A stretch of DNA of 64,000 nucleotides from Candidatus Nitrotoga sp. LAW (GCA_003402315.1 QFXI01000005.1:16426-80425); one strand, 5' to 3'. Positions 19,722-31,781 are shown, counted from the stretch's first letter. Notes: generated by a model not told the origin, from the sequence alone. Numbers and translations are program-made.

Positions 19722-21767
19722 TTATTCGAACCAAGTGCGTATCGTAAGCAGCAGAAACACGCCGACAATCATGGAAAACGCATAGTGGTAGATGTAACCA
19801 GTCTGAATGTGGCGCAATACGTTGGAGAACATGCCGACCAAACGCGCAGTGCCGTTTACCATTAGGCCATCAATCAATTTTATATCGCCAAATTTCCATA
19901 AGCAGCGGCTCGCTTTACGGGCACCAGAGGCAAAGAACCAATCATTGAAACGGTCAAAGTAGTACTTGTTGTCCAGCACTGTATAGATGAAGCTAAATTT
20001 TTGTTTGATCGCTACAGGAATACCGGGGGCTTTCAGGTAAAAAAACCACGCCATCACTACCCCAGCCATTGCCAACCAAAATGGCAAAGAAGATAGTCCA
20101 TGCATGGCCATAGCCCAAGCGCTGTGGAACTCATGCTTCAGTTCTTCCATAGACGGGTGCAACTCGTGGTTGATAAAAATCGCACCCTTGAAATAGTCGC
20201 CAAACAACATCGGCTCAACAGCGAGGTAACCGATGACCACAGAAGGGATTGCAAGCAACACCAAAGGCATCCAGACCACCCATGAGGTTTCGTGCGGCTT
20301 CTGGCCTGGCGCTAAACCATGATGATCATCGTGCGCAACATGGATGTCAGCATGGTCGTCGTGATGGGTATTTTGAGAGCCATGCGCAACAGAATGGGCT
20401 TTGCCGAAATGCTCTTTGCCATGAAACACCAAGAAATACAAACGGAACGAATAGAAGGCGGTAACGAAAACACCGGCCACCACTGCAAAGTATGCAAAGC
20501 CAGACCCGGGAAGATGCGACAACGCCACCGCTTCGATGATGCTGTCCTTGGAATAGAAACCGGATAGGAATGGCGTGCCAATTAATGCCAGGGAGCCGAT
20601 CAAAAAAGTGAACCAAGTGATCGGCATGTACTTACGCAAGCCCCCCATCTGGCGTATATCCTGAACATGATGCATGGCGATAATCACAGAACCGGCAGCA
20701 AGGAAAAGCAAGGCCTTAAAAAAAGCGTGGGTCATTAGATGAAAAATCGCCACTGAATAAGCAGAAGCGCCCAGCGCCACCGTCATGTAGCCTAGTTGTG
20801 ACAGCGTGGAATAGGCCACCACACGCTTGATATCGTTTTGGATAATACCGAGGAAGCCCATGAAAAGCGCAGTGATAGCGCCGATCACCATAACAAAGGA
20901 TAGCGCAGTATCGGACAGTTCAAACAGCGGTGACATGCGCGCCACCATAAATATTCCGGCGGTTACCATAGTCGCAGCGTGGATCAGTGCGGAAATCGGA
21001 GTCGGACCCTCCATCGAATCCGGCAGCCAGACGTGTAGCGGAAACTGTGCCGATTTACCCATCGCACCAATGAACAGCAGAATGCAGATAGCGCTAATCA
21101 CATTCCACGATACACCAGGGATCGGTGCTATGTCGTTGGCGTAAAGATGCGAGCTGGCAAACACTGCAGCATAATCCAGTGTGCCAAATACCATCAGCAC
21201 CAAGCCGATGCCGAGCAAAAAACCGAAATCCCCCACACGGTTGACTAGAAAAGCTTTAAGGTTGGCGTAAGTCGCCGTAGGGCGTGTGTACCAAAAACCG
21301 ATCAATAAATAGGATACTAAACCCACTGCCTCCCAACCAAAAAACAGCTGGAGAAAATTATTGGACATCACCAGCATTAGCATAGAGAAGGTAAACAACG
21401 AAATATAGCTAAAAAAACGTTGATAGCCAGCATCTTCTACCATGTAACCTATCGTATAAATATGCACCATCAGGGATACGAAAGTCACTACCAGCATCAT
21501 CATTACGGTCAGACGATCAATCAGGAAACCGACCTCGAACCGTGTATCACCCGAAGTCATCCATTGATAAACTGTGCCGTTGAATGTATGCCCAGCCATA
21601 ACATCTTGGAAAATCAGCAGTGAGGCCGCGAAAGACACAGCCACCAGCAGGATGGTAATGCGATGCGTCCATGTCCGTCCCAGTAGTGTGCCAAACAACC
21701 CGGCAAATATTGCGCCAACCAAGGGAGCCAAAGGAACCAGCAAATACAGATTTTCCATAGTACTCAT
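19722..21767 (-). CDS. nuoL: NADH-quinone oxidoreductase subunit L
   Basis: NuoL is the distal proton-pumping subunit of complex I and carries the long lateral helix that runs along the membrane arm. The 681-residue protein shows FGWEAVGLVSYLLIGFW, PLHVWLPDSMEGPTPISALIHAATMV and SQLGYM motifs. A His/Asp-rich loop of about 40 residues (GSQNTHHDDHADIHVAHDDHHG) sits between helices in the C-terminal third, a variable part of the family. A second possible start (ATG 21758) is three codons in. It lies 8 bp from nuoK. Confidence 0.98.
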   Translation of the reverse strand: MSTMENLYLLVPLAPLVGAIFAGLFGTLLGRTWTHRITILLVAVSFAASLLIFQDVMAGHTFNGTVYQWMTSGDTRFEVGFLIDRLTVMMMLVVTFVSLMVHIYTIGYMVEDAGYQRFFSYISLFTFSMLMLVMSNNFLQLFFGWEAVGLVSYLLIGFWYTRPTATYANLKAFLVNRVGDFGFLLGIGLVLMVFGTLDYAAVFASSHLYANDIAPIPGVSWNVISAICILLFIGAMGKSAQFPLHVWLPDSMEGPTPISALIHAATMVTAGIFMVARMSPLFELSDTALSFVMVIGAITALFMGFLGIIQNDIKRVVAYSTLSQLGYMTVALGASAYSVAIFHLMTHAFFKALLFLAAGSVIIAMHHVQDIRQMGGLRKYMPITWFTFLIGSLALIGTPFLSGFYSKDSIIEAVALSHLPGSGFAYFAVVAGVFVTAFYSFRLYFLVFHGKEHFGKAHSVAHGSQNTHHDDHADIHVAHDDHHGLAPGQKPHETSWVVWMPLVLLAIPSVVIGYLAVEPMLFGDYFKGAIFINHELHPSMEELKHEFHSAWAMAMHGLSSLPFWLAMAGVVMAWFFYLKAPGIPVAIKQKFSFIYTVLDNKYYFDRFNDWFFASGARKASRCLWKFGDIKLIDGLMVNGTARLVGMFSNVLRHIQTGYIYHYAFSMIVGVFLLLTIRTWFE

Positions 21768-21775
21768 TTGCGCTG

Positions 21776-22087
21776 TTAACCTTTCAAGCTGCCGAGATCG
21801 TCTACGTTGATGGTACGCAGGTTACGGAATAACACTATCAGAATCGCTAAACCGATAGCTGCTTCAGCCGCAGCCACCGTAAGGATAAAAAACACGAATA
21901 TTTGCCCGGATATATCATTTAGATAATGTGAGAAAGCAACAAAATTTGTATTTACCGCGAGCAACATCAATTCAATGGACATCAACAATACAATGAGATT
22001 TTTGCGGTTCAGAAAAATCCCCACCACGCCAATAGCAAACAATATTGCCCCAAACACTAAATAATGCGACAAACTCAAGTTCAACAT
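21776..22087 (-). CDS. nuoK: NADH-quinone oxidoreductase subunit K
   Basis: NuoK is a small three-helix membrane subunit of complex I whose buried glutamates take part in proton transfer. The 103 residues include the conserved [11 protein letters not shown] segment with the first key Glu and [17 protein letters not shown] with the second. nuoL follows after 8 bp; nuoJ lies upstream across an unusually wide 150-bp spacer. Confidence 0.98.
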   Translation of the reverse strand: MLNLSLSHYLVFGAILFAIGVVGIFLNRKNLIVLLMSIELMLLAVNTNFVAFSHYLNDISGQIFVFFILTVAAAEAAIGLAILIVLFRNLRTINVDDLGSLKG

Positions 22088-22237
22088 ATACTTTCCTCAT
22101 TGAATCTTCATGTAATCATGGCAGATAACGCTACACTGCTATCAATCATCCAAGGCGGTTAATAATTCAACAAACCCTTTTTAAAAAACATTAGACCCAT
22201 GTTTCTTTAGCGCTAATGCAATAGCGCATTTCACCTA

Positions 22238-22855
22238 CTACTGCCTTTCCTCGTTACCATCTGCCACCATCGATACAATACGAAGGCGGTCTGCTTTTTT
22301 CACTAGCACCTGTTTATTCGGTTCCTGCGATTTAACATCCTTACGACGGCGCAAGGTAAGCGCGATGGCAGCTACAATCGCTACTAATAAAAGCACCGCC
22401 GCCAGTTCAAATGGGTAAACATAATCGGTATAAATCAAACGGCCAAGTTCTTTGGTGTTACTGTAATTGGCAGCGTGCTTGATCACGTTTGCACCAGTTT
22501 CAGCAGTTTGGCGGTTACCCAGTACCCATATCATCTGAAACACCATAATGACAGCCAGCAACGCGCCAAATGGAAACCAACGCCAAAATCCTTCGCGCAA
22601 TTGCTCCAGATTGATGTCCAACATCATTACCACAAACAAAAAGAGCACCATCACTGCGCCGACGTACACCAGAACAAGAGTAATCGCTAGAAATTCTGCT
22701 TCCAGTAATATCCAGACTCCAGCCGAACTACAAAAAGCCAACACCAGAAACAGTGCTGCATATACTGGGTTGCGTGCAGTAATTACGCGTAATGCGGCAA
22801 GTACGGTAATTGCGGCGAACATATAAAAAACTAATGTATCAAAACTCATCAACAT
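22238..22855 (-). CDS. nuoJ: NADH-quinone oxidoreductase subunit J
   Basis: NuoJ is a five-helix membrane subunit of complex I. The 205 residues contain NPVYAALFLVLAFCSSAGVWILLEAEFLAITLVLVYVGAVMVLFLFVVMMLD-type sequence characteristic of the family. AAAGG lies 9 nt before the ATG at 22855; a second ATG is two codons further on. Spacers of 150 and 174 bp separate it from nuoK and nuoI, wider than in most nuo operons. Confidence 0.97.
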   Translation of the reverse strand: MLMSFDTLVFYMFAAITVLAALRVITARNPVYAALFLVLAFCSSAGVWILLEAEFLAITLVLVYVGAVMVLFLFVVMMLDINLEQLREGFWRWFPFGALLAVIMVFQMIWVLGNRQTAETGANVIKHAANYSNTKELGRLIYTDYVYPFELAAVLLLVAIVAAIALTLRRRKDVKSQEPNKQVLVKKADRLRIVSMVADGNEERQ

Positions 22856-22926
22856 ATTCTCAAACCTTTAACTGTGTTTGGAACCCATGAAGGCCACCAA
22901 TATAAATCATTGAAGTGAACACTCCC

Positions 22927-22954
22927 GCCTACGAAAAATCAATTCAACGTAGGC
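22927..22954 (-). other. Hairpin in the nuoI-nuoJ spacer
   Basis: gcctacg (22927-22933) and cgtaggc (22948-22954) form a 7-bp perfect stem with a 14-nt A/T-rich loop in the spacer between nuoI and nuoJ. There is no T-run, so it may affect mRNA stability or be a degenerate repeat rather than terminate transcription. Confidence 0.5.
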
Positions 22955-23029
22955 CTCAGTAGTATCCTTGTTAAAATATCGAGCTGGATACATATCATTC
23001 ACAAGAATGACAATGATTTAAAGACGCCC

Positions 23030-23518
23030 TCAACGGTATTTTGCGTCCGATGCCCGATCCTTGGCAATTTGCTCTTCATATTTTTCGCCTACGGCCAGCA
23101 ACATCGGTTTGGTGTAGTACAGGTCACCGCGCTTCTCACCGTGGTATTCCAGAATACGAGTTTCTACAATGGCATCCACCGGACAAGCTTCTTCACATAG
23201 GCCGCAAAAAATACACTTGACCAAATCAATGTCATAGCGTGTGGTCCGGCGTGTGCCATCAGCGCGCTCTTCAGTTTCAATATGAATAGCCATCGCCGGA
23301 CATACCGCTTCACATAATTTGCAGCCAATACAGCGTTCTTCATCATTCGCATAACGACGTAACGCGTGCAGGCCGCGAAAACGAAAACCTTGCGGCGTTT
23401 TTTCTTCGGGGAACTGCACGGTAATTTTGCGTGCGAAAAAATGCCGCCCGGTCAAGGCCATGCCTTTTACTAGCTCCAGCAGCAGGAAAGTTTTAAAAAA
23501 ATTTGTGATCTTTTCCAT
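23030..23518 (-). CDS. nuoI: NADH-quinone oxidoreductase subunit I
   Basis: NuoI carries two [4Fe-4S] clusters (N6a and N6b) that pass electrons towards the quinone site. The 162-residue protein has both ferredoxin motifs, [12 protein letters not shown] and [12 protein letters not shown], with the normal spacing. It follows nuoH after 20 bp and has a 174-bp spacer before nuoJ. Confidence 0.99.
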   Translation of the reverse strand: MEKITNFFKTFLLLELVKGMALTGRHFFARKITVQFPEEKTPQGFRFRGLHALRRYANDEERCIGCKLCEAVCPAMAIHIETEERADGTRRTTRYDIDLVKCIFCGLCEEACPVDAIVETRILEYHGEKRGDLYYTKPMLLAVGEKYEEQIAKDRASDAKYR

Positions 23519-23538
23519 TTTTTATATCCTTGACTGTT

Positions 23539-24579
23539 TTACCACAGCCAATAGGTAGTTTGCATCCAGGCACCAATTACTACTACCCAGACCAGCGTGA
23601 GAGGAATAAAGACCTTCCAACCCAAGCGCATCAATTGATCATAGCGATAGCGTGGGAAGGTGGCACGGAACCATAAAAATAGAAACAGTATGAAAGATGT
23701 TTTGGCTAACAGCCAAAAAATTCCCGGTAATAAATTAAATGGAGCTATATCAAATGGAGGCAACCAACCGCCAAGGAACATAATAGCGGTAAGTATGGCA
23801 ATCAAAATCATGTTGGCGTATTCAGCCAGGAAAAACAACGCAAACGTCATACCAGAATATTCTACGTGAAAACCAGCCACAATTTCAGACTCGCCTTCAG
23901 CCATGTCAAAGGGTGCACGATTGGTTTCTGCTACACCCGAGATAAAATACACTACAAACATCGGGAACAATGGAATGAAATACCAGCCAAACAGCCCTAC
24001 GCTGCTTTTTTGACCAAGCACTATGTCACCTAAATTCATACTCTGTGAGACCATGAGTACACATACTAAGGCAAAACCCATGGGGATCTCGTAGGACACA
24101 ATCTGCGCGGCCGAGCGCAACGAACCCAAAAAGGCATACTTAGAATTGGACGCCCAGCCCGCAATGATTATGCCGTACACACCAAGTGATGTCATCGCCA
24201 AAATATAAAGTAGTCCAGCATTAATGTCGGTCAACGCCATACCATCGGCGAATGGAACCACTGCCCAAGCTGCCAATGCAGGCATCAGAGCAAGAACAGG
24301 CGCAATTACGAACAGAAATTTATTCGAGCCAGACGGAATGATAATTTCTTTGAGCAGAAGTTTAAGTCCATCGGCGAGCGGTTGTAGTAGCCCAAAATAA
24401 CCAACCCGATTAGGACCAATACGTACCTGCATGTAGCCGATTACCTTGCGTTCTGCCAAGGTCAGATACGCCACAGTCAGCATGATAGGTACAACGATGA
24501 CCAGAATTTTGACCAATGTCCAAATTGGAAGCCAAGCGACCCCAAGCAGGTTTTGCAAGTATTGCAGCAGTTCTGTCAT
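23539..24579 (-). CDS. nuoH: NADH-quinone oxidoreductase subunit H
   Basis: NuoH is the membrane subunit that forms much of the quinone-binding pocket of complex I. The 346 residues include [42 protein letters not shown] and [18 protein letters not shown], all standard. Its ATG overlaps the nuoG stop codon by 4 bp, so the two are translationally coupled. Confidence 0.99.
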   Translation of the reverse strand: MTELLQYLQNLLGVAWLPIWTLVKILVIVVPIMLTVAYLTLAERKVIGYMQVRIGPNRVGYFGLLQPLADGLKLLLKEIIIPSGSNKFLFVIAPVLALMPALAAWAVVPFADGMALTDINAGLLYILAMTSLGVYGIIIAGWASNSKYAFLGSLRSAAQIVSYEIPMGFALVCVLMVSQSMNLGDIVLGQKSSVGLFGWYFIPLFPMFVVYFISGVAETNRAPFDMAEGESEIVAGFHVEYSGMTFALFFLAEYANMILIAILTAIMFLGGWLPPFDIAPFNLLPGIFWLLAKTSFILFLFLWFRATFPRYRYDQLMRLGWKVFIPLTLVWVVVIGAWMQTTYWLW

Positions 24580-26930
24580 GCGCGCTCCACTCTAATCGTT
24601 CCAAACATGGCGCCCAGTTCTGCCGTTATGGTATGGCCTGCGGCCACGCGCACAACACCACGCGGTAAACTGTCATCTGCGATTATAGACAGCCTCGCAC
24701 TGCCATGCCCTTGCGTTAACTTGACCATTTCACCTGATTGAAGATTAAGTTTTTCTAGTTCTACGCTATGTATCAGCGCACGCGGAGTGGCAGCATCACG
24801 AGTTTTTTGTAGCGAAGCGGCGCGGCGCACAATGGCGTCAGTGGCATAAATCGGTACATCGCTGACACGCTGTAAACCTGTGGTATTCCAAGTCGCAGTT
24901 TGCGCCGTCACACCATGCAAGGCGTTACCAAGTTTGGCAGATACGTCTGTGCCGCCCAACACTTCATCGCGAACTGCTTCGCTGTTGTTGTAATCAAAAC
25001 CAGGTATATTAAGCATGTTTCCCAAGACGCGGAGTACTTTCCACGCTGGACGTGCATCGCCTAATGGCTGGACTGTACCCTTGAAACTTTGCACACGCCC
25101 TTCTGAACTGATAAAAGTCCCGGAGGTTTCAGTAAATGGAGTAATCGGTAATAACACATCGGCGTACTCGGTAGCATGGTGTTTGTAAGCGCTCAACGCG
25201 ACAACCATATCTGCGGCGCCCATCGCAGCTAATGCTTGCTGCGGGTCCTGCATATCCAGTTCCACTTCGACATTAAGCAAGATATAAGCCTTGCGCTGTG
25301 CAGTTAGCATTGTGGAGGCGTTCATACCATGTTCAGCACCCACGAATGGCACCGCTTGCGCCAAATATCCGCCCACACTGTTGGCTGCTTCGCCAAAGAA
25401 GCCAAATTTTGCTCCGCAGAGCGTGGCGATGTGTTGTGCCAGCAGTTGCAGTTGTGACGCTTGTGGATGCTGTTGTGCGAAGTTACCGAGCAAAATGGCA
25501 ACACGCTCACCGCTGGCAAGACTGTCAGCCATTGCCTGCGCGATGGCTGACGGCGTGACAGACTGTACGATTTGTTGCACGCTAGTATCCAGAGTGGCTT
25601 GCTTGATTGTGGACAACGCTTTCAACACTTGTGCCAATACCGTAGTCATTTCGGTCGGTGGAACGATCTCCTTGTTAACAATTGGCATCAACAGATCGTC
25701 ATCGGTAGCATGTATCAAATTAATTTGCGCGCCCTTCTTCGTTGCCTGACGCACGCGTGATGCTAACAACGGATGGTCTTTACGCAAGAAGCTGCCCACT
25801 AGCAGGAAGCGGTCAACAAGACTAATATCAGCCACTGCCATACCTAGCCAAGGTGCTCCGGTTTGCTTACTGTCGGCGCTAAAATCAGATTGTCGTAGGC
25901 GAAAATCCACATTATGGCTACCCAAACCGCGCGCCAATTTTTGCAATAAATAAAGCTCTTCCAGAGTGGAATGTGGCGTGGCTAATACGCCTATATTTTC
26001 CGCACCTGATTCATGAGTAATTTGGCGCAGTCCGTTAGCCACATACTCCAGTGCGACTTGCCACTCCACTTCCAGCCATTTCCCGCCCTGCTTGATCATC
26101 GGCTTAGTAAGACGTTCAGCTGAGTTCAACCCTTCGTAGCTAAAACGATCTTTATCGGACAACCAGCACTCATTGATTTCTTCATTTTCAATTGGCAACA
26201 CACGCATCACGCGGTTATTTTTGACCTGTACCGCCAAGTTGGAACCCAAACTATCGTGCGGGCTAATAGACTTGCGACGCGATAACTCCCAAGTGCGGGC
26301 ACTATAACGGAATGGTTTGCTGGTGAGGGCACCGACCGGACAGAGGTCGATCATATTACCGGACAATTCGGAATCTACTGTATCGGATACAAAAGCCATA
26401 ATTTCGGCATGTTCACCACGGAAAGCCTGTCCCAGTTCCATCGCGCCACCAATTTCGATGCCGAAACGCACACAACGGGTACAGTTGATACAGCGACTCA
26501 TCTCTTCGGCAGCCACCAAGGGGCCGATATCCTTATGCAACACGACGCGTTTCTCTTCGTGGTAGCGTGAGGCACTGCTACCATAACCGACTGCTAGATC
26601 CTGTAATTCGCATTCACCGCCTTGATCACATATTGGGCAATCCAATGGATGATTAATTAATAAGAATTCCATTACGCCTTTTTGCGCTTTCACAGCTTGT
26701 TCGGAGGCAGTAAAAACTTTCATACCTTCGGCCACAGGTGTAGCACAAGCGGGCAACGGCTTAGGCGCTTTTTCAATTTGTACTAAGCACATGCGGCAAT
26801 TAGCTGCAATGGACAATTTTTTATGGTAACAAAAGTGGGGAATATAAATACCCAATCGATCTGCTGCATCGATCACAGAGCATCCGTTTTCCACATTAAT
26901 GTGCTTGCCGTCAATTTCAATGTTGATCAT
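24576..26930 (-). CDS. nuoG: NADH-quinone oxidoreductase subunit G
   Basis: NuoG is the large peripheral subunit of complex I, holding one [2Fe-2S] and several [4Fe-4S] clusters. In order: a ferredoxin-like domain with [13 protein letters not shown] (about residues 45-60), the [18 protein letters not shown] region, [12 protein letters not shown], and a degenerate molybdopterin-oxidoreductase-like domain over the remaining 550 residues. The 784-residue length fits proteobacterial NuoG. It overlaps nuoH and follows nuoF by 14 bp. Confidence 0.98.
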   Translation of the reverse strand: MINIEIDGKHINVENGCSVIDAADRLGIYIPHFCYHKKLSIAANCRMCLVQIEKAPKPLPACATPVAEGMKVFTASEQAVKAQKGVMEFLLINHPLDCPICDQGGECELQDLAVGYGSSASRYHEEKRVVLHKDIGPLVAAEEMSRCINCTRCVRFGIEIGGAMELGQAFRGEHAEIMAFVSDTVDSELSGNMIDLCPVGALTSKPFRYSARTWELSRRKSISPHDSLGSNLAVQVKNNRVMRVLPIENEEINECWLSDKDRFSYEGLNSAERLTKPMIKQGGKWLEVEWQVALEYVANGLRQITHESGAENIGVLATPHSTLEELYLLQKLARGLGSHNVDFRLRQSDFSADSKQTGAPWLGMAVADISLVDRFLLVGSFLRKDHPLLASRVRQATKKGAQINLIHATDDDLLMPIVNKEIVPPTEMTTVLAQVLKALSTIKQATLDTSVQQIVQSVTPSAIAQAMADSLASGERVAILLGNFAQQHPQASQLQLLAQHIATLCGAKFGFFGEAANSVGGYLAQAVPFVGAEHGMNASTMLTAQRKAYILLNVEVELDMQDPQQALAAMGAADMVVALSAYKHHATEYADVLLPITPFTETSGTFISSEGRVQSFKGTVQPLGDARPAWKVLRVLGNMLNIPGFDYNNSEAVRDEVLGGTDVSAKLGNALHGVTAQTATWNTTGLQRVSDVPIYATDAIVRRAASLQKTRDAATPRALIHSVELEKLNLQSGEMVKLTQGHGSARLSIIADDSLPRGVVRVAAGHTITAELGAMFGTIRVERA

Positions 26931-26944
26931 TGCTCACCTAACCG

Positions 26945-28216
26945 TCAGTCTTGCACCAAACAACGTTTGTGTTCGATGTGATATTCAAACTCGCTACGGA
27001 AATGCTTGAGGAAGCCCTGCACTGGCCACGCAGCGGCATCGCCAAGCGCGCAAATTGTGCGGCCCGCAATGTTCTCACACAGGTCAAGCAAAAGATCCAA
27101 GTCTTCCGGACGTCCTTCCCCTTTTTCGATGCGGTGTATGATTCGGTATAGCCAGCCAGTACCTTCGCGGCACGGCGTACATTGGCCACATGATTCTTCA
27201 AAATAGAAATAGGACAGGCGCTCTAGTGCACGCACCATACAGGTCGTGTCGTCCATGATAATAATCGCACCTGTACCTAGCATAGAACCCGCTTTTGCAA
27301 TGGAATCATAATCCATATCAAGGTCCATCATAATCTCACCGGGTAAAACTGGCATGGAAGATCCACCAGGGATACAGGCCTTCAACTTACGGTCACCGCG
27401 CATACCACCAGCCATTTCCAGCAATTTTTTGAACGGTGTTCCGAGTGGAACCTCAAAATTTCCTGGCCTGTTAACGTGGCCGGAAATGGAAAATAATTTG
27501 ATTCCGCCATTGTTCGGCCTACCCAGCTCAAGGAAATTTTGCCCACCATTATTAATAATGTAAGGAATGCTGGCGAAGGTTTCGGTGTTATTGATAGTGG
27601 TCGGCTTACCATATAAGCCAAAACTTGCCGGAAATGGGGGTTTGAAGCGCGGCTGACCTTTTTTTCCTTCGAGCGATTCGAGCAATGCAGTTTCTTCGCC
27701 GCAAATGTAGGCACCATAGCCCAGATGATTATGCAGCTCGAAACTAAAGTCGCTGCCAAGTATATTATTACCCAGATAGCCCAGCGCACGCGCTTCATCG
27801 CATGCTGCCTCCATACGTTCATAGGCCTCGAAAATCTCGCCATGTACATAGTTGTAGCCCACTTTGACACCCATGGTATAGGCGGCGATAGCCATACCCT
27901 CTATGAGAATGTGCGGGTTATAGCGCAGAATGTCTCTATCCTTAAAGGTACCCGGCTCGCCCTCATCAGAATTGCATACCAGATACTTATCGCCCTGATA
28001 GTTGCGCGGCATAAAACTCCACTTTAAACCGGTAGGAAAGCCAGCACCTCCGCGGCCACGCAGACCGGAACTCTTGACTTCGGCGATGATAGATTCGGGG
28101 GTCATTTTTTCCGCTAGAATTTTGCGTAGCGCTTGGTAACCACCTACTTTGAGGTAATTTTCCAGCGTCCATGGCTGGTCGAAATGCATAGTATTAAGAA
28201 GAATGGGAGCGCTCAT
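26945..28216 (-). CDS. nuoF: NADH-quinone oxidoreductase subunit F
   Basis: NuoF binds NADH and FMN and carries the N3 [4Fe-4S] cluster, so it is the electron entry point of complex I. The 423-residue protein contains the nucleotide-binding [13 protein letters not shown] and the cluster motif [14 protein letters not shown]. Its start overlaps the nuoE stop codon by 4 bp (28213-28216). Confidence 0.99.
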   Translation of the reverse strand: MSAPILLNTMHFDQPWTLENYLKVGGYQALRKILAEKMTPESIIAEVKSSGLRGRGGAGFPTGLKWSFMPRNYQGDKYLVCNSDEGEPGTFKDRDILRYNPHILIEGMAIAAYTMGVKVGYNYVHGEIFEAYERMEAACDEARALGYLGNNILGSDFSFELHNHLGYGAYICGEETALLESLEGKKGQPRFKPPFPASFGLYGKPTTINNTETFASIPYIINNGGQNFLELGRPNNGGIKLFSISGHVNRPGNFEVPLGTPFKKLLEMAGGMRGDRKLKACIPGGSSMPVLPGEIMMDLDMDYDSIAKAGSMLGTGAIIIMDDTTCMVRALERLSYFYFEESCGQCTPCREGTGWLYRIIHRIEKGEGRPEDLDLLLDLCENIAGRTICALGDAAAWPVQGFLKHFRSEFEYHIEHKRCLVQD

Positions 28217-28695
28217 TCCTTATCCAATTCCGCCAGAATTTGATCAATTTTTTCTTTGGTGAGATGGCCACACGTTTTTTTATTGTTAATCATGAGAAGC
28301 GGCGCCTCATCACAGACATTCTGGCACTCGCCCTCACGCAAACCAAATTTACCATCCGCTGTCACTTCACCAACTCCGATACCGAGCTTGTTCTTAATAT
28401 AATCCAATGTTTCCATGGCTCCCACCAATTGGCAGGACAGATTGGTACACACCGTAAGTGTGTGCCGGCCCATGGGCTTGAGGTTATACATATTATAGAA
28501 AGTCGCCACCTCATATACGCCCATCTGTGACATGTCGAGATAGGCCGCAACATCAACCATGTCCCCGGTGTCTATCCAACCTTTTTCATCTTGCACGAAA
28601 CGTAATGCAGCCATAACGGCAGACTGCTTCCAATTGGGCGGATATTTCTTCAGCTCGCGGTCTATTTTTGCTCGAACTTGCTCGGATAACATCAA
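28213..28695 (-). CDS. nuoE: NADH-quinone oxidoreductase subunit E
   Basis: NuoE carries the N1a [2Fe-2S] cluster beside NuoF. Its four ligands are visible in CTNLSC and CQNVC. The 160-residue length is normal. It is coupled to nuoF by a 4-bp overlap and separated from nuoD by about 100 bp. Confidence 0.99.
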   Translation of the reverse strand: MMLSEQVRAKIDRELKKYPPNWKQSAVMAALRFVQDEKGWIDTGDMVDVAAYLDMSQMGVYEVATFYNMYNLKPMGRHTLTVCTNLSCQLVGAMETLDYIKNKLGIGVGEVTADGKFGLREGECQNVCDEAPLLMINNKKTCGHLTKEKIDQILAELDKE

Positions 28696-28795
28696 AGAAC
28701 CTCTAAAAATGCCGTTAACATAAAAGCGGAAATCCGGCTTTTTGATGGAGCGTTCACGGGAATGATGAATTCGTCAGAATTATTAGCGGTATCCA

Positions 28796-30049
28796 TCAGC
28801 GGTCAACTTCTCCAAAAACTATATCTTGCGTACCAATAATCGCTACTACATCCGCAATCATGTGACCACGCGCCATTTCATCCAACGCCGCGATATGGGC
28901 AAAACCGGGAGCACGAATTTTCAGGCGATAAGGCTTGTTCGCCCCATCGGAAATTATGTATATGCCAAACTCACCTTTAGGGTGTTCTACTGCCGCATAA
29001 GCCTCGCCGGATGGAATATGCATACCCTCGGTAAATAGCTTGAAATGGTGGATCAACTCCTCCATATTCTGCTTCATAGATTCACGTTTGGGAGGCGCAA
29101 CTTTGAAATTATTTACTATCACCGGACCGGGGTTCTGACGCAACCAACTAATACATTGCTTGATAATACGGTTTGACTGGCGCATCTCTTCCACACGCAC
29201 CAGATAACGGTCATAACAATCACCTTCGACTCCCACAGGAATATCGAAATCGAGACGGTTATATACTTCATAAGGTTGTTTTTTGCGTAGATCCCAAACA
29301 ATACCGGAACCGCGTAGCATGGGGCCGCTAAAGCCGAGCGCTAGCGCGCGTTCTGGAGTAACCACACCAATACCAACAGTACGTTGTTTCCAGATTCGGT
29401 TGTCAGTCAGCAAAGTCTCGTATTCGTCAACGCAGATAGGAAAACGATTAGTGAAGTCTTCCATAAAATCAAGCAAGGAACCTTCACGGTTCTCGTTCAT
29501 CTTCTTTACAGCCTTGGCATTGTGAATCTTGGATGCCTGATATAAGGGCATTGAATCAGGTAAATCTCGATACACCCCACCTGGACGGTAATATGCTGCA
29601 TGCAGCCGTGCGCCGGATACCGCTTCATATACATCCATCAGATCTTCGCGCTCACGGAAAGCATATAAAAACACCGTCATTGCACCAATGTCCAGTGCAT
29701 GTGCCCCAAGCCACAGTAGATGATTCATTATTCGGGTAATTTCGTCGAACATTACCCGAATATACTGCGCCCTCACCGGCACTTCGAGAGCAAGCAGTTT
29801 TTCGATGGCCATGACGTAAGCATGTTCGTTGCACATCATCGACACGTAATCGAGGCGATCCATATAAGGCAGCGATTGCAGATACGTTTTATGCTCAGCC
29901 AGTTTCTCAGTAGCGCGGTGAAGCAAGCCGATATGCGGGTCAGCCCGCTCAATTACTTCACCGTCCAGTTCTAGAACTAGACGCAACACGCCGTGTGCGG
30001 ATGGGTGTTGCGGCCCAAAATTCATGGTGTAATTTTTTATTTCAGCCAT
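28796..30049 (-). CDS. nuoD: NADH-quinone oxidoreductase subunit D
   Basis: NuoD is the 49-kDa-type subunit, related to hydrogenase large subunits, that lines the quinone pocket of complex I. The 417 residues start with [19 protein letters not shown], including the quinone-contacting His, and contain [18 protein letters not shown]. It is separate from nuoC, unlike the fused nuoCD gene of enterobacteria. The spacer to nuoC is 96 bp and contains a partial fold-back of gtgcaaa/tttgcac. Confidence 0.99.
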   Translation of the reverse strand: MAEIKNYTMNFGPQHPSAHGVLRLVLELDGEVIERADPHIGLLHRATEKLAEHKTYLQSLPYMDRLDYVSMMCNEHAYVMAIEKLLALEVPVRAQYIRVMFDEITRIMNHLLWLGAHALDIGAMTVFLYAFREREDLMDVYEAVSGARLHAAYYRPGGVYRDLPDSMPLYQASKIHNAKAVKKMNENREGSLLDFMEDFTNRFPICVDEYETLLTDNRIWKQRTVGIGVVTPERALALGFSGPMLRGSGIVWDLRKKQPYEVYNRLDFDIPVGVEGDCYDRYLVRVEEMRQSNRIIKQCISWLRQNPGPVIVNNFKVAPPKRESMKQNMEELIHHFKLFTEGMHIPSGEAYAAVEHPKGEFGIYIISDGANKPYRLKIRAPGFAHIAALDEMARGHMIADVVAIIGTQDIVFGEVDR

Positions 30050-30145
30050 GATAAAAGCCTTCGCCCCTGATGCAAAAAAAAGAAGAGAGGTGCAAAATTT
30101 TAGGCGTAGCCTTTATTTGCACACCCGTGCCTAAGCTCCTGCCTT

Positions 30146-30787
30146 TCATTTCAAACCTCCGTAATGCTCTTCACGAATGATGCGGGGAACGAGTTCACGG
30201 GGTTCGATCGACACTGGCTGATAAATTACGCGCTGCTGCTCAGAATCGTAGCGCATCTCGACATGCCCTGATAATGGAAAATCTTTGCGGAAAGGATTGC
30301 CAACAAAACCGTAATCTGTGAGCAGACGACGTAAATCAGGATGATCAGTAAAAACAATGCCATACAAATCAAATGCCTCACGCTCATACCAGTTGGCACA
30401 CGACCAAATATTTACTACGGAACTCAGGATTGGCAAATCATCGTCTTCGGCAAATACGCGCACGCGTAGGCGGATATTATGGGTCAACGACAACAAATGA
30501 TAGACCACTGCAAATCGAGAAGAATAAGCGTCAGGAGCAATATCGGATTTTAGATAGGCACCGCCTTCACAAATTTCACCCCCATAAGTACAGTAATCCA
30601 CTCCGCACAGATCTATCATTTGTTCAAAACGCAAATCAGGATCATCGCGCAAGCGTGTTAACACCTCCAGCATATCAATGTCCCTCACGACTAAGGTCAG
30701 TTCGCCCAACATATTGTCCAAGCTCACTATTTGATTAGCGAAAATTGTGGTCAAGTTAGTGGTCAAAAGGGTTAAATTAGCGGCCAT
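30146..30787 (-). CDS. nuoC: NADH-quinone oxidoreductase subunit C
   Basis: NuoC is the 30-kDa-type structural subunit of the complex I peripheral arm. The 213-residue protein has the signature [40 protein letters not shown]. It is preceded by an unusually long, 170-bp spacer after nuoB that carries a hairpin. Confidence 0.99.
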   Translation of the reverse strand: MAANLTLLTTNLTTIFANQIVSLDNMLGELTLVVRDIDMLEVLTRLRDDPDLRFEQMIDLCGVDYCTYGGEICEGGAYLKSDIAPDAYSSRFAVVYHLLSLTHNIRLRVRVFAEDDDLPILSSVVNIWSCANWYEREAFDLYGIVFTDHPDLRRLLTDYGFVGNPFRKDFPLSGHVEMRYDSEQQRVIYQPVSIEPRELVPRIIREEHYGGLK

Positions 30788-30845
30788 GTTTTACACCGAT
30801 GTCGTATGAATCAAGTTTATGATGGCATTTTAAGTTGACGGATAA

Positions 30846-30867
30846 ATCATGCAGATCGAAGCATGAT
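30846..30867 (-). other. Hairpin in the nuoB-nuoC spacer
   Basis: atcatgc (30846-30852) and gcatgat (30861-30867) form a perfect 7-bp stem with an 8-nt loop in the 170-bp spacer. No T-run follows. Together with the fold-back in the nuoI-nuoJ spacer it may mark mRNA processing or stability sites inside the operon. Confidence 0.5.
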
Positions 30868-30957
30868 CTGTCCGCACATTTCAGATGACAGATATCGCTC
30901 TCGTTTGAACGGATACCAATAGCATTGAGTTTTCCATCATGAATATTGCACATAAAT

Positions 30958-31434
30958 TTAGCGCGCAATTGTATTAGTTCGTTTAATTTTATTTTGCAAT
31001 TGAATAATGCCATACAACAACGCCTCAGCAGTTGGCGGGCAACCTGGTACATACACATCCACCGGCACGATGCGGTCACAACCTCGGACGACCGAATAGG
31101 AGTAATGGTAGTAGCCGCCGCCATTAGCGCAGGATCCCATTGAGATTACCCAGCGCGGCTCAGCCATTTGGTCATATACTTTGCGTAGAGCCGGCGCCAT
31201 CTTGTTACACAGTGTGCCCGCCACTACCATCACGTCTGATTGGCGCGGGCTGGGACGAAATGTTATGCCAAAGCGATCAAGATCATAGCGTGAAGCGCCC
31301 GCTTGCATCATTTCTACCGCACAACACGCCAAGCCAAAAGTCATTGGCCACAGCGAACCCGTACGAGCATAATTAATCAACACGTCCAATGATGTGGTAA
31401 CGATGCCTTTTTCCAGAACGCCTTCTATTCCCAT
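30958..31434 (-). CDS. nuoB: NADH-quinone oxidoreductase subunit B
   Basis: NuoB holds the N2 [4Fe-4S] cluster, the last before quinone. The 158 residues include the ligand region [11 protein letters not shown], the Cys of [10 protein letters not shown] and the CPGCPP motif. I start at 31434 ([10 protein letters not shown]); the frame stays open 37 codons upstream, but those codons lie inside nuoA and do not resemble NuoB. The start overlaps the nuoA stop codon by 10 bp. Confidence 0.98.
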   Translation of the reverse strand: MGIEGVLEKGIVTTSLDVLINYARTGSLWPMTFGLACCAVEMMQAGASRYDLDRFGITFRPSPRQSDVMVVAGTLCNKMAPALRKVYDQMAEPRWVISMGSCANGGGYYHYSYSVVRGCDRIVPVDVYVPGCPPTAEALLYGIIQLQNKIKRTNTIAR

Positions 31435-31781
31435 TCCAAAGCTCCTCTTTTCCACTCGTAAATAAATCCGACTACGAGGATAGCCAAGAAAATCAACATA
31501 GAGACGTATCCAAACAAACCGATTTCCTTCAGCACCACTGCCCAAGGGAATAGGAACGCGATTTCTAAATCGAATAGGATAAATAAGATAGCTACGAGAT
31601 AATAACGCACGTCGAATTTCATCCGCGCGTCTTCAAAAGCCCCAAAGCCGCACTCATAAGGCGAGAGCTTTGCGTTGTCTGGGCGATTAGGAGCAGCCAG
31701 CCAGCCTAACAGTAACGGCGCCACACCCATCGCCAGTCCAACGATTATAAATAACAAGATCGGAAAATAATTTTCCAACAT
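31425..31781 (-). CDS. nuoA: NADH-quinone oxidoreductase subunit A
   Basis: NuoA is a three-helix membrane subunit of complex I. The 118 residues contain the conserved loop [37 protein letters not shown] chose ATG 31781 because GGGGGA lies upstream and [11 protein letters not shown] is the usual N-terminus; an upstream in-frame ATG (31847) would add 22 polar residues. It is the first gene of the nuo operon, about 100 bp after tRNA-Leu. Confidence 0.97.
   Translation of the reverse strand: MLENYFPILLFIIVGLAMGVAPLLLGWLAAPNRPDNAKLSPYECGFGAFEDARMKFDVRYYLVAILFILFDLEIAFLFPWAVVLKEIGLFGYVSMLIFLAILVVGFIYEWKRGALEWE

Noticed and set aside
25291..25749. 152-codon open frame on the plus strand
   Set aside because: It lies wholly inside nuoG on the other strand and is Cys/Ala-rich by codon shadowing.
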